DNA of 64,000 nt from Allantophomopsis cytisporea. Taxonomy: Eukaryota; Ascomycota; Leotiomycetes; Phacidiales; Phacidiaceae. How positions within the stretch are numbered: the first letter of the stretch is position 1; each line of letters begins with the position of its first letter. The position numbers and the translations under genes are program-made. Shown here in pieces: positions 51,175-63,800 of the stretch. The notes under the pieces were generated by a model. It was not told where the DNA came from. It worked only from the letters and a program-made list of their open reading frames with translations, and searched no databases. The stretch is taken from NCBI GenBank assembly GCA_024752435.1, contig CP103035.1, positions 124,001-188,000 of the forward strand. Reading direction: 5' to 3'.

Positions 51175-52798
51175 TATCCTGGACTCAGGAAAAATGGCCT
51201 TGCCCTCGGAATTTGGATTGCTAAATAAAGAGGATCGACACAAGTCCTTGATGAACTGTAGATAGTCAGCCTTTAGTTGATCTTGTTGCAGTTTATTTCA
51301 CAGTTTCTTTGATCTCCGTCTAGGAGAGAACTCATCGCCAACATCACCAGAGCTGTGATATGGGAGAGCCCTTTAAGTACAGTTTTGCATCAGAAAATTG
51401 TGAATCTCATAGCACCACAACTCTCCACCTTTTACACAACTCACAATTCAAACAGCTAAGTGAACGGCTTTCAATGGTTGTACTATTCGTTATTATTCTA
51501 CAATACTACGTTGTGTTACACGCTCGTAACTGATTAACAAATACTTTCTTCAGCTGGTGGTTGTCTATGCTTCCCTTGGCGAAAATCTAGCTCACAAATA
51601 ACCTTACACTTCAACAAACCTAAATTAACTCTAATCAATGCTCCAGAACATCGCTGCAAATGTCCACATTCAAGCATCCATAAAGATCAGCAACTCTAAT
51701 ACATCAAACTCTTCATTCAGCTCGATCCATGATATCAAGATCTACGTGCCATTTCGCAGAAAGTGCCTTCACGTCAAACGAGTAAGCGAGATAGATTTTC
51801 GCCCCCAGGTTCCAGGAACATGCTAGATTGCATGACTTAACGAGCAACGGCATGGATGTCTCAGGTAAGGAAGAGTATAAAGCCAGCCGTACGCAGTACG
51901 TGAAAACTGGGGACGCCGATGTGTACCTGGATCGATGATTGGAATAAAACATGCTTGGTCAAACGCCCAACTTTCCACCAAAATATTCTAAAGACGGGAT
52001 ATTGGATCAGGAGGGATCTTGAAGGACTCATACTGAGGCAATTAAATGGAATGGAACGGAACGATTTGGCTGTGAAAGAACGAGTTCGATGAAAGAGCGT
52101 AAAGAAACTGAAGAACACTTCGAGCAACTGCAGATCGAGATTAATGAGACAGTCTTTCAGGGTAAAATGCAGGTAAAATGAAGCAACAGCCCATTGTATC
52201 TCCATGGCCAGTTTTCGGTCGGAGTGTTCTCTGTCTCGCATGAACCAATGAATCAGTAAATCAATGTAATAATGAGAGAGCCTTTCAGGCTGAGAGATCA
52301 AGGACCTGATTTCGGGAGGCTTTTTCCTCCGAGCATCTTAGTGCTTATTCCACAGTTTTTTTCAGGGGGCGATTAACACTAGTCATTCGCCATTGCTGCG
52401 GTTCCTGGCACTTATTCTTTTCAAATGAACGAGTGCACCAATGAATCACATCGTAACTACCAAGGTATCCTACATACAGCTACGTGCAGTAGAAGTAAGT
52501 ATGATTGTCCCAAAATAACCCAAAAATCCAATAAGACTCCTTTTCAAGCCTCACTTTAAGCTTCTTCATGCATTAGACTGTCAGCTTACTCCCTTCAGAA
52601 TAAAGCGTTTTGTAGACTGCCTTGAGATTTCCCCATATTTCTTAAGTCCAGAATCATGAATCGGGCTGTACTTTAATACTTATTCTCAGCATATTCCTTT
52701 CCTTCTATTCCTTTCAAAATTTCCTCATCCCTTCATACGCATCTTTATTTTCTTAATATTATTGTTCGATTGAACCCACACTCTTTGAAGTATCCAAG
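51175..52798. other. 1.6 kb intergenic region
   Basis: SDR 3' flank and the promoter of the GPI-protein gene. Short frames at 51638-52301 show nothing recognisable. The last 150 nt before the start codon are T/C-rich. Confidence 0.5.
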
Positions 52799-53577
52799 AT
52801 GATTGCCTCTTCCCTCGCCACACTTGCGCTCCTCAGCGCCGTCTCTGCCCAGAGCACCGTCTCTCTCTTCTTCCCCGCTGCTGGAGGTAACCTTGGAGTT
52901 ACAGGCCTTAGCCTTGCTGCCAGTGCATCAGTTGTAAGTACTTCAAATATTTTCTCAGAGAAAATCAAGTACTCATCTCATCAAAGGATGGTTCTTTGAC
53001 CAGCTATGTTCTCAACTGCGCCTCTACACCAACCGCCTCCTCGGTAGCCCCAACCCCTACCTCCTCCGATGGCAATGACGATGACGATGACGATGATGAC
53101 GCCGAACTCTCTGATCCAGCCGTTGTTTGCGTATACATCTCTGACTTCGTCGTCGTCGAAAGCCCCTCCACCATGCTATATAGCCAGTCCTACGATGACT
53201 ACACTGTCACGGTAGACTGCTCCATCGGCGGCACCACCACAGCCTCCTGCGCAGATTCTGCCAACGGAACGCAGCTCACCACTACCACATTTGCTAGCTC
53301 TGATATGCTCTTCTACCCAGTTGTTATCACTGCTGGTGATGCGAAGGTGACCGGTAGCGGCTCCTCCAGCGGATCTACGAGTGGATCGACCAGCGGATCT
53401 GCCAGCGGATCTGCAAGTGGATCTGCGTCGAAGACTGCCAGCTCCGGTGCCAGTGCTAGCAACAAGGCAAGCGCTGCCGCTACTTCTGCTACTTCTACTG
53501 GTGGTGTGCCACAGATGACTGCTGGTGCTTGGGTTCTGGGTGTCGGCGCCATGTTGGCTGCTATTGCTGCATTGTAA
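52799..53577 (+). CDS. GPI-anchored Ser/Gly-rich surface protein
   Basis: Exons 52799-52933 and 52987-53577 (53-nt intron) give 241 aa. A signal peptide of about 18 residues (MIASSLATLALLSAVSA) precedes QSTVSLFFPAAGG, an N-terminus common in cell-wall proteins of filamentous ascomycetes. A small ectodomain contains four cysteines (LNCA, VVCVYI, VDCSIGG, ASCADS) and an aspartate run of seven near residues 69-75. A linker of repeated GSTS/GSAS units and a Ser/Ala-rich stretch follow. The C-terminal hydrophobic tail (AGAWVLGVGAMLAAIAAL) fits a GPI-anchor signal. Its biochemical role is unknown; a structural or adhesive wall role is inferred from its layout. Confidence 0.85.
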
Positions 53578-54278
53578 AAGGGACATTGCTTGGGGATATG
53601 CACAAAACATCAAGACATAGGGGACACTTAGAGCTCGAAATTATATGCTCTTCAGTATGCAAACTGAGTAGAGATGTAAAACAAAATAATATACCAAAAC
53701 AATAGGAAATTACGAAGGGTTGATGTTAGAAACTTTATAGTCCCTGTCTTGTGGATAATATGTGAATTTGAACGTCCTGGGTTTGACTTAGGAGCTCGTT
53801 GTTTGAACACTATTCCTTCGAACGTATATATCTTCTAAAACATAGAGATTATGAAAGGTGAAAACGATGAACAGGAATATCATGGTCCACAACCAAAATT
53901 TTAAGATAAGTTTCCAGTGAGATTCAGTATAACATCAATCTAGGTTTACTGACTTCCGCAGTGGTCATAAATCGGCAAATCAACCACCAAAGCCTTGACG
54001 AGAACCTGGTTCCCTAGAATTTCATATTGATGTCCAAACATAAAGCACTACTGTCTAATACAAGAAAAATATGGCTGCAATCATTTACCTACTTGTAAGC
54101 TATTCATCCAGTGGTGGACAATTGCCGACGTCGAAAACCCAATGCATGTAGAGCTAGGGGTATCTAATATTGACAAACCAGGACGCAGGTCAAGAGGGCT
54201 TTGCATGAGGTCAACAGACCACAAAATACCAGTGATATGCGCCATTTAAAAAGATGGTCGCGACGAAGACGCATTGTG
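53578..54278. other. intergenic region
   Basis: GPI-protein 3' flank; AT-rich, no gene seen. Confidence 0.5.
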
Positions 54279-54914
54279 TTAGCTTATGTATACGAACATA
54301 CTCACTGCTTGCCACCAGGACAATGCTTTCGTCAATGATACAATGGCATGTAAACATCTGAGCATATGAATCTCCAATCGAGGTTGGGTGCGCCCAAAAG
54401 GGCTCGGACCGAACTTACCATCGCACCTAGCAATCCAGCTTGGAAATACCACCAAAGGATAGCGATTCACTGCAGGCTCACCCAGCACATTCTCTTGAAT
54501 TATTCCAAGTATAGCCCCCCACTCGTGCTGGAACCAGACATGTAGCCAGAAGCGCAGGCCTAGAATGTACTTCAGAGCGTTAATGAAGGAAGCAACCTGG
54601 CAGATTTTCTCCATGTGGCTACTCCAACCCCATTGGTTTTGAAATAGGGGGCGGTAGGGCAGAGCACTAACGGCGATCATGGTTGCATAGCAGGTATGAA
54701 GTTGGGCGTGTCTGACGACTCCAGTGTAGATTTGAGCAATGGTGCGAATAGGATGAATATCAAGATGACATAATTCGTAGAGCTCGGGTCTGAAAGGGTG
54801 AAAGAGGGCGTGAAACGAGGAGTTCAGCCGTATTCCTTTGGAGAGGTTGTATTCGGCATGGTGGAGATTTATGACTGTTGAAGCATCGTTGTCATAGCCG
54901 TATGAAATGCCTAC
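54279..54914 (-). pseudogene. unidentified reading frame, possible gene fragment
   Basis: The frame is open for about 211 codons from a possible 3' splice site (GTAAGTAG/GC near 54911) to a stop at 54279. The first ATG is only at 54680, giving 133 aa. The translated sequence looks protein-like: HHAEYNLSKGIRLNSSFHAL, HPFRPELYELCHLDIHPIR, IAQIYTGVVRHAQLHTCYAT, then hydrophobic-aromatic LKYILGLRFWLHVWFQHEW. The FW-x3-WF pattern faintly recalls wax-synthase-like MBOAT acyltransferases, but I cannot assign a family. No upstream exon with a start codon was found, so a truncated gene or relic is as likely as a real one. Confidence 0.3.
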
Positions 54915-55191
54915 TTACTGTCCTGTGAAAACTCATACTCTGTGTATATGATGCACCTAGATAATCACATTATCGTCTTCGAATTGTCCTGGCATTGTTT
55001 TATACGTGTGATTGGCGTCAAGATGTCCTGGTGTACTCTTGAGGATCGTTTCGACGTGCTCAACTTCATATCCACTCAAGATCACCACAAGCCAACAGAT
55101 CTCGATCCAAAATATTTCATTAATATATCATGATAAACGCATTCTAGTCCCCGGACCCGCGGTTCTTCCCAAATCTGATGAACTCTCCCAT

Positions 55192-57011
55192 TCAAGATGA
55201 TTTTTCGTTAACGTAGATGCCGGCTCTCTTCTCCTCCTCGCTTGCAGCACTAGCACTATCATCCAAAGCTCTTACCTCTCTTCCCGTCTCCAAGATCTGT
55301 GTACCATCTGGCGCAACGATAATATCGCCACTCATCTCCTCCCATCCGAGAGTCAATTCTTTGATCATCTTCTGGTTGGAGGTTGGCCAGATCTTGCAGA
55401 GAACGAAGTAGACGACAAAAGCCACACTGAATGAAAGCAGCCAACCAAGACGCCCGAGGTCCGTAGCGGACGTGCTGACATTTGCGCCGAGCGAGCCGAC
55501 GAATCCCGGGAAGGGAAGCGCGATACCGCAGAGGTAAGCAACGACGGCCTGGATGTTCCAGCCCTTGGTGAAGTAGTAGTGTCTGTTGTTTCGCGAGCCG
55601 TCGTACAGGTGTGAAATGAAGACGTTTCCGTTGGTCAGAACGTAGTAGTCGCAGATCATGATAGCGACGACGGAAGCCATGAATAATCCGTAACCGGAGA
55701 GGAACGTAGTGAAGATAGATGCCGAGGCCATGATCTTCCAGGGGCAGATGGCGAAGGCGAGGAACTCGACGATGAACTGGCCACGGGGAATGGTGATGAA
55801 TCGTGGGAGGAGCATGGAGCTGTCAGCGCCGAAGGGAATCATGTTGGCGGCGATATTGGTTCCGAGGATGGAGACCATCCAGGTGAATGCAGAGAGGAAG
55901 ACGGCGAATCGAGTGGTGCCGCTCCAGTAGTGATCGAGGATTGCGTCCAAAAGATCCCACTGGTTCCAAATTGCGTTGTCCCCGGTGAGACCCCACTTGT
56001 TGTTCATTGCGGCAGTAGACAATATACCGAGTGAGGCAGCGAAGGTAATAGCAATCGGTTGAGTGAACAACTGGGACCATTGAGCTCCGCTCTTCGTCTT
56101 AGACCAACGAGCTATATCAGGTTGATTGGTAATCAAAGTAGCTAGAGAAGTCAGTTTCCTGAAATAGAATCATCATCCCGTGAATAATTACCTGTATTTC
56201 CCATGCCACTGTTGATCGCGTACATCCAGAACCATCCGGCTTGAGAGCCCTGCAACTTCGGGCTGTAGACTGAACCCAAATGGCCACGGGTGTTGGCCAT
56301 GCAAAAGACAAAGAGACCCACAACGGCTGGAAGAACAATGATAGACTTGAACCAGAAGAACTTCTTAAGTTGATAAGGGCGGAAGGCACAGAAGGGGAAG
56401 TGCACAAGCCAGAAGAGAAAGAAGGAGAGCATGCCGGCGGAGGTAATGCCCATGGATTCTGGGATGTGGTTGGGAATATTGACGTATTTGTGACCGAAGA
56501 TGCAGCGAAGCACATTGGACATGAGGGATGCTCCCGAGAACAATTGCACACCGTACCAAATGATAGCCAAAGCTGCTCTGGCGCCAACGAAGTAATAACT
56601 TCCCCACATGCCAAACACGCTTCTCGCAACTACCGGGTATCCAATATGGTAGGCACTAGCACATCTGGAGTTGAAGAACATAGCCAAGGAAGAGATGACT
56701 TGCGATAGGAAGATGACGATGATGGCCTCCCACCAATTAAGGCCGATTCCGATCATCGTACTTCCGAGAGTCCAGTTACCCATAGCAAGACCCAAGTAAA
56801 AGGTGACGAAATTCCACCAGCGCCAAGTGCGCTTTTCAGGCGGGGTAGGGTCAAGATCCTCATTGCTCCAGGTGGTTGTGGTGCCTGGATGACCATGCTC
56901 ATCGAGGGCAGTGTCTTGGGTCTGGATGGCCTTCACAAAGGCCGAAGGCGACGACAAAGCAATCTTGACATTGTGCGCCTTCACCGTTGCGCGCTCTCTG
57001 AAGGTAGACAT
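55192..57011 (-). CDS. NCS1-family nucleobase/allantoin permease
   Basis: Exons 57011-56192 and 56141-55192 (50-nt intron with CTGAC branch) give 589 aa. NCS1 proteins of the Fur/Dal4 type are about 12-helix plasma-membrane symporters for uracil, uridine, allantoin or related compounds. Landmarks are PPEKRTWRWWNFVTFYLGLA and GNWTLGSTMIGIGLNWWEAI early on, ARSVFGMWGSYYF, and the spliced junction NTATLITNQPDIARW typical of the family. Later come TNIAANMIPFGAD and ISIPRG-like FITIPRGQFI. The charged tail (EEEKRAGIYVNEKSS) is cytosolic. I chose ATG 57011 because the frame upstream of it has no other ATG. HGATAR sites upstream (near 57161, 57559 and 57795) would fit nitrogen control. The substrate cannot be set from sequence. 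Confidence 0.92.
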
Positions 57012-58956
57012 TTTTTCGGGATTTTTCAAAAGCCGAGGCTTCGCGCAGCGCGTATAGCGGGATTTTGACGCGTTGGAATTTCGCGACAAGAAGGATGGGA
57101 GAGATGACTATGAAGCTATTCAAAGCGTCATGTCGTAGGAGCAGGATAAGTCTTGAAGAAAGATAAAAAGGACATGTGAGTGAGGAGAGGAGAGGAGAGA
57201 AAAGAGAAGAAGGAAGAGGAGAGAGAGTCTGGGTCGGCGACAAACAGTCTTCTCTAAGTACTCGGAGCACCAGAAAGAAGCGGACTCAACCTCAACCCGA
57301 TCGCCTTTCACTTGTCTCTTGGTACTTACTGTGTGGAGGAGAGGACTACGTAGGTCTGCCACACTACTGCGGAGACTTGTCACGCTGATTTTCGTCTCGA
57401 GTGCTCTTGGATCTCACCTATCAGTTCTTGTCGACTTTCGACTTACGAATCGGTACAGTAACAAATTGGTCGTGTGCGAAAAAGGCTGTGAGTGTGAGGC
57501 GCACGGTTCACCGTCGTCGACATTTTTTTCTTTCCAGAAGCAAGTCAAGATGTGGTCAGATAAGGACGCGGAGGGTACTATTTGCTAGGAATGGCTTGCT
57601 CGTGGAGACTTGCCCGGCGTTTCTGGCGGTATGATTGGAGTCCGTTACGAGTAGGGTACAGGCATTGGGGGGTAGGGACGAGAACGGTGGGACCTTTGGG
57701 GCTCTGTGGTGAGCGGGCGCTGGGAACGAGATTGTTGTGTAGTGTCCGTTAGGGGCTGCGCTTAGGGGAAAGAGACAGTGGCGAGCTCCGCAATTGATAA
57801 GGCCAACAGAGAAACTGGATCATTGGACTGAAGCCTGTGGGTGGTCGGTCTGTCACTGAAGAGGAAGACGCGCCGACAGGACCGACGACTCGACTGGGTG
57901 AGCATACGGAATTCGAGCAAGTGGAATGTGGGAGTCTCAAGGGTAATGGGTGATCATCGACCTTACCCTGCTCCATGGCCCTGTCGAGTACCCCTGATGA
58001 TAGATATGCACTCCGGAATTCCAAGACCGAGGGACTTTGATATGGGACATAGGAGACTCTCGCATTTTATGTATGACCTTGGAGTCAAGTACGACGATAT
58101 GGGTGTGGAGAGTATATACGAGTGCGCATGCGAGGATGTTGTGTTTGAGGGGATTTACCATCTTCATGAAACAGAAAGCCGCACTGAATAAAGGTGCTGC
58201 AGAAACACACATTATGCCAGACATCAAAATTCAAAGTGTATTCAGTTCTTTCTACAGGACAAATACTAATACTTTACAGAGAGACTAAGTTCTGTCTGTT
58301 GCTCATACATTGCTTATGTCTTCTGTGGCCATCAGCATAATCGCCCAGCTGTACGAAATATACAGCTCTCAAGAAAGTGCGGCTCTGACAAAATATACAG
58401 CTCCTCATACACTTATGTACATGTCGAAATGAATCTACATATGGCTCTCGAAGCCTGCGCATCTCTCGGGATTTTCTCTCGGGATTTGAACATGAAGATA
58501 TACATACATAATATTCCACTGTTAGCAAATAACACAGCTCTCACAGACGAGTACACAGTATGCCCTCATTGTCTCGTTCAATATCGGATCGGGTGATGAT
58601 CATTCCAGGGTTTCTGTCTGCAGTGCTCAAATTCGGGTGGCGAGTATCCTTACTGCATAATTCCAAGATAACAGGCAGGTCCAGGCCTCCATCAGGCTTT
58701 GTTGACCTTTTTATGCTCGAACGCGGCGTAAGCACATATGAACGGCTCTCGTCCATAGACACTACAGATACCAGATACCAGGCACATCGTATATCACGAT
58801 ATCATTCGATAAGAGCATCTATATTATCTGCATGATAGCCAACGTCTCTCCCACAATCCTCAAAAGCCACAATGTTCCCTCAAACCACCTTCTTCATTCA
58901 TCATACGTCCCTATCCATTCATAAGCATATCGGAAAAGTATAACTCACGACTTATC
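57012..58956. other. 1.9 kb divergent intergenic region, permease and dioxygenase genes
   Basis: No gene found. AGATAA near 57161 and 57559 and TGATAA near 57795 lie on the permease side. A purine-rich GAGAGGAGAGG stretch at 57180-57225 is probably the permease promoter or leader. Frames at 57841-58288 have no recognisable content. Confidence 0.5.
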
Positions 58957-60129
58957 ATGGCTTCCCCAGACTCACCGCGTTCCATTCCGACGGTCTCCGC
59001 CGAAGAGGCGCGCCGAGGAACCTACGATACTCTAAAGCTCCAAAATGCTCTGGAAGCCCTCCACCAAGATGGACTTGTGGTGCTAAAGGGAGTGGTTGAT
59101 GTGAATCACATAAAAGACATGAATGCATTCATGTGTAAAGAGGCAGATGAGTTGATAAAGAACAAATCGAAACCTTTCAATCAAGGTGTTAATTGTAGGC
59201 TGATTTTTCCTTGCTCGTCTAGACATGATGGTGATCTTAATGCTGTGAGAGGTGTGTGCTGAGATGAACGATAGCCAATATTTTGCAAGGACCACCAACC
59301 ACCGATTCCAAGTATCTACACAATGATATTTTCTTCAATTCCTTCGTCATCCAAGTGATGAATGCGTAAGTCAATCAACAACTCTCACTTAAACCCTAAC
59401 TCTAACCATAGAGCACACTCTATGAAATGAAACCTTCTCTTCAATCCTCTTGGTTAATTTCATAATTTCCGTTGTCTCAGCCTTACACAGACCAGGTACC
59501 TAGGCGCCAACCCAATTACGAACTTCCTGACGGGTAACAACGCACTCCCAAAGACCTCAGGTCTACGCCAACCCGTCCACAAAGATGTAACCTTCTGGCA
59601 CCCCCAATGCCCTTTCTATTGCATCGCCAACGTCCCTCTCTGCCCCTTCAATAAGCACACAGGCAGTACTGAATTTTGGCTGGGCAGTCATGCCCACACA
59701 AAGGGATCAGAGCAAGTGATAGCCAGCGAAGGCGACACGCTTTCGAACGCAAAGCTACGGGCCGGCTACCCAACCTGCAATGTGCTGCCATCGGTTGTCG
59801 AGGCACGCCGCGCTGTCCGGCCGCCAGTCCAGCCCGTGGCCGAGGTGGGCGACATCATCATCCGTGATCTGAGAACATGGCATGCTGGCATGCCGAATGA
59901 TTCGGACGAGTACCGTATCATGTTGGCGCTTGGGTATCAGGCGCAGTGGTACCCTAATCACACTCTTCGCCACAAGTTGCCACTTTCGCAGGCAAATTTC
60001 TTCCAGAAACATGGAGGTCAGCCTGTTGAAGTGCGTGCTGACTACTTGCCTGATGATGCGGATTTTGGGAAGTTGAATGATGAATTCCATTTCAAGCAAA
60101 GTGAACCTAAGTTGGAGATCAAGTCTTGA
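58957..60129 (+). CDS. phytanoyl-CoA dioxygenase (PhyH)-like enzyme
   Basis: Exons 58957-59194, 59275-59365 and 59496-60129 give 320 aa; introns are 80 and 130 nt. The joined sequence reads GVNSNILQGPPTTDSKYLHN and VIQVMNAYLGANPITNF across the two junctions. PhyH-type proteins are Fe(II)/2-oxoglutarate oxygenases. The iron ligands are the H-x-D of PVHKDVTFWHP and the distal His of RTWHAGMPNDSDEYR, with the following Arg likely binding 2-oxoglutarate. There is no signal peptide and no clear peroxisomal targeting signal at the C-terminus (LEIKS). Many fungal relatives hydroxylate secondary metabolites, and no biosynthetic cluster surrounds this one, so the substrate is open. Confidence 0.88.
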
Positions 60130-60884
60130 GTGTGAAGATCCTATTTCGAAATGGAGCGATTGGAATTTCAAAAGAAACAGCATTTTGTGAGAGAGTGTCT
60201 TCATTGCATTGAGCAGTTCTCGAACGACATTAATATTAAGACTACTGCAGATGACGTCTTAAATGCATATGCCAGATCTACTCTATAATGATATACAAGA
60301 AAATAATTATACTTCAGGTTCACTATGCTAAAAACAAATCAAGGCTAACATACTTCTTCTACCACCGCATAATATCATCTGTTGTTTTCCGTCCAAAAAT
60401 CGTAATGCTATCGGAAACATAGCCATGATTATTAGGATGCATTGTAGGGCCGTCGAATGCTTTGCATATTTTCGTTCTTCTCTATCACTAAGATGAATTG
60501 TATTAATACAATTCTCTTTTCTCATTATTATTTAGCTTACTATGATTTCAACGAATCTGATAGGTCGGGGGCCCTGTCTGCACCGTCGCTATCGCCCTTG
60601 TTGAGCCCAAATTATCATGCACCCTTATTGTCCAATATCTTAATAGCCGCAGAGAAGCGAAGGATTGGGCTTGCGGATACACTTCTTTCAGCCTGACTTA
60701 TGTCTTCTTGTGATCAAATTATACGTCTCCCAAATTGAGGCTATTGACACTTGCCTCATAGTCTCAAGTCTCTTCAGTGAAGAGAACGCCAATAACATAC
60801 ATAGCCGAGTCCGGCTCAATTCATCCTTCTCAATACCTCTCATCTCAACCTATCTCACTGCTAACACAATAGTACTCCGTCAGT
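60130..60884. other. intergenic region
   Basis: Spacer between the dioxygenase gene and the decayed NLR gene. No gene or clear motif seen. Confidence 0.5.
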
Positions 60885-63800
60885 ATGTCCGATCCCGAGC
60901 AGTATACCGTTGGCTGGATCTGCGCCCTACTTACAGAATATATTGCCGCACAAACATTTCTCGATGAAGAGCACGATGGTCCAAAATATGTGTCTCCTCA
61001 CGACAATAACGGTTACACGTTAGGAAGGATTGGGAAACACAATGTTGTCATTGCCGTCTTGCCCAACGGAGAGTACGGCACATCATCCGCTGCGAGCGTA
61101 GCAAGTAGCATGCTACACAGCTTTCACAACGTCAGAACCGGTCTTATGGTGGGCATAGGAGGCGGTGCACCAAGCTGGAAGCATGATGTTCGTCTGGGCG
61201 ATATTGTAGTAAGCACCTCTGAAAACAATAAGGGTGGAGTATTCCAATACGATTTCGGCAAGTCGATTCAAGGTCAGGATTTCAAGCATACGTCGATCTT
61301 AAACCAGCCACCGCGTATCCTGCGGGCCGCTATGAGGGGACTCCAGGCCCAGCATGTACGAAAGGGCCATAGGATTGAGCCTGCTTTCAATAGTGTTCTC
61401 GAGGAGAACCGAAAACTAAGGAAATTCAAGCGGCCAGACCCAAGCAGCGACAGGTTGCTTTCCAGTCAACTTACCCACCCCCGAAACAGCGACAGAAGCT
61501 GCGCGGAAGAATGCATTAAAGATCTATCAAACTTGATACTGAGACCCGAGCGGACTGAAGAATGGACAACCCAGCAATTCACTACGGCTTGATTGCTTCA
61601 GCGAATCCAATTAATGAAGGATGCTTTGATTCGAGACAAGCTTGCTACGGAACATGGAGTTCTATGCTTTGAAATGGAAGCGGCAGGGCTGATGAACCAT
61701 TTCCCATGTCTGGTCATTCGTGGTATTTGCGATTACTCGGACTCCCATAAGAACAAAGAGTGGCAGGGTTACGCAGCAATGGCAGCAGCTGCTTACGCAA
61801 AAGATTTTCTTTCTCGAATCCCTCCTACTCAGATTGAGGCCGAGAAGCCTATCGAAGAGCAGTTGTCTCAGCGTTAGTTATTCCCACCTAGATATGTTTC
61901 TTTAGAACTATCCTAAAATTTGATAGTCTACGAAACTGCGTCTAGAACTGAAAGCATTGTAGCTGATACCTTGTAAGCTGAATCACTAGATTGGACAGAC
62001 TTTGGCTTTTGTTAACTTCGCCAGTGTTGTCTCTACTGCAAGTCACCAAAGAGTCACAGAACTAAGAAATGGTGTGATAGTTACCTCCCGCTGTCTAATG
62101 TTCAACTAACAATCTTTTAGACCAAGAACTGGCAAAAGTTCTCGACTGGCTCAAGAAAAACAAATACTGATTGCACAGGTTCTTGCTTGCCTGCCTAATG
62201 ATGGATCATCTCGCTGGCTTTACAAAAGTGAAAAGGCTCCGTCGTGGTCTAACATTATTATTGCCAGACAACCTGCCAGAGGCTGACCAAGCCACCATGG
62301 ATCGAATCATGCATCAAGGGAAAGAACGGGCATATCTTGCGCGAAGGATTCTCACGTGGATAATTTGGGCGAAACGGCCGCTTTTCATGGTGGAGTTACA
62401 ACACGCCATTGCTGTTGAAATAAATACCTCAGAGCTTGACATCGAGTATCTCGAGAACCCAAATACTATTCTATCAGTTTGTATTGGATTAGTCTCCCTT
62501 TCCGAGCTTGACAGTACACTCAATCTCATGCATGTGACTGCCTACGATATTATCAGAACTTACCTCAGCGAATCGACTTTTGACCCTGAGCTCTATATTT
62601 CACGAACATTGTTATCCTACTTATCTTATGAGTTACTTGAGAGTGGCGCAAGCATAACTCTACTCAGACTGCAAAATAGTTTGAATACTATGCCGCTGCC
62701 GCAATATGCTGCTCACTATCATGGACAACACTTCCGAACCGTCCAGAACGAGCTTGAAGGGGAGATAATTCAGTATTTCCAGCACGATGGCCTTCGAGCG
62801 AGTGCGACCCAGATTCTTCATTACCAGCCCAGAAGAGACAAGGAACTTGCGCTTGTATCATTTGAATCACTCCCTAGCGGTCTAGGTTGTTTGAATGTTG
62901 CCTCATTCTGGGGTCTAACATCGATCGTCAAACTAGTCTTGAAGGTCACAACGCAAACATCATCTCTTGATTCTTCTGGATGGACAGCTCTTCATAGGGC
63001 GTCATCTATGAATCATCCAGAGGTTGTCACTGAACTGCTGCACAATGGAGCGAATGTTGATGCGGCAGATACCAAAGCATGGACCCCACTGTTCTGGGCG
63101 TTACTAAGGGACACACTGATGTGATGCAGCTTCTCCTTCGATATGGAGCTGACCCCCCTTGGAAAGATTCTGCGAGCTGGACACCGCTACATTGGGCTTA
63201 TTGTAAAGGAAATGTCAATGCTGTTGAGATTCTACTGACCGCCGACACCAAATCGAACCATATTCTGAAGATAAAACGGAATAGGGGATCGCGGATTAGT
63301 ATAAAAGAACTTACTGTCTCGCGGGCTTCACATCTCAAAGAACTCCGGTACAGTCGCCCAGGTATTGTTCCAATGGAGGTATCAGCTGAGGCTGGAGATG
63401 ATGAGATATTCACCACACTACTTCGCCACGCATCAGAAATGAAAGAAAAGAGCTTTTTTAGAGCTGTCGATATGGTCTGGAAGCCAGAGCCACCTGTGTC
63501 GGATTTGTGGCGTGCTATGAATAAATCAGATCGGGTGTATTGGTCCTACGAATTTCCATATCCCGATATTCCCGGAGGGAAAGATTTTCCAAGGAGGCTT
63601 TTAGATCGAGCGATTAAGGATGAAAAACTTCTTATTGTCAAACTTTTGGTTGAGGGTATTGATTTGAAGAAGTCGGCTTGGGATAAGTCCGACAAAACAC
63701 ACCTTCATACCACAGCGTTTTATCGGAACTTTGAAATTGCAAAGTGCTTGGTCGAACACGGATCGGATTTGATGGCTGTAACGTCTCGAGGAGAGACACC

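Noticed and set aside
57841..58191. 116-codon plus-strand frame between the permease and dioxygenase genes
   Set aside because: No domain-like sequence and no supporting context.
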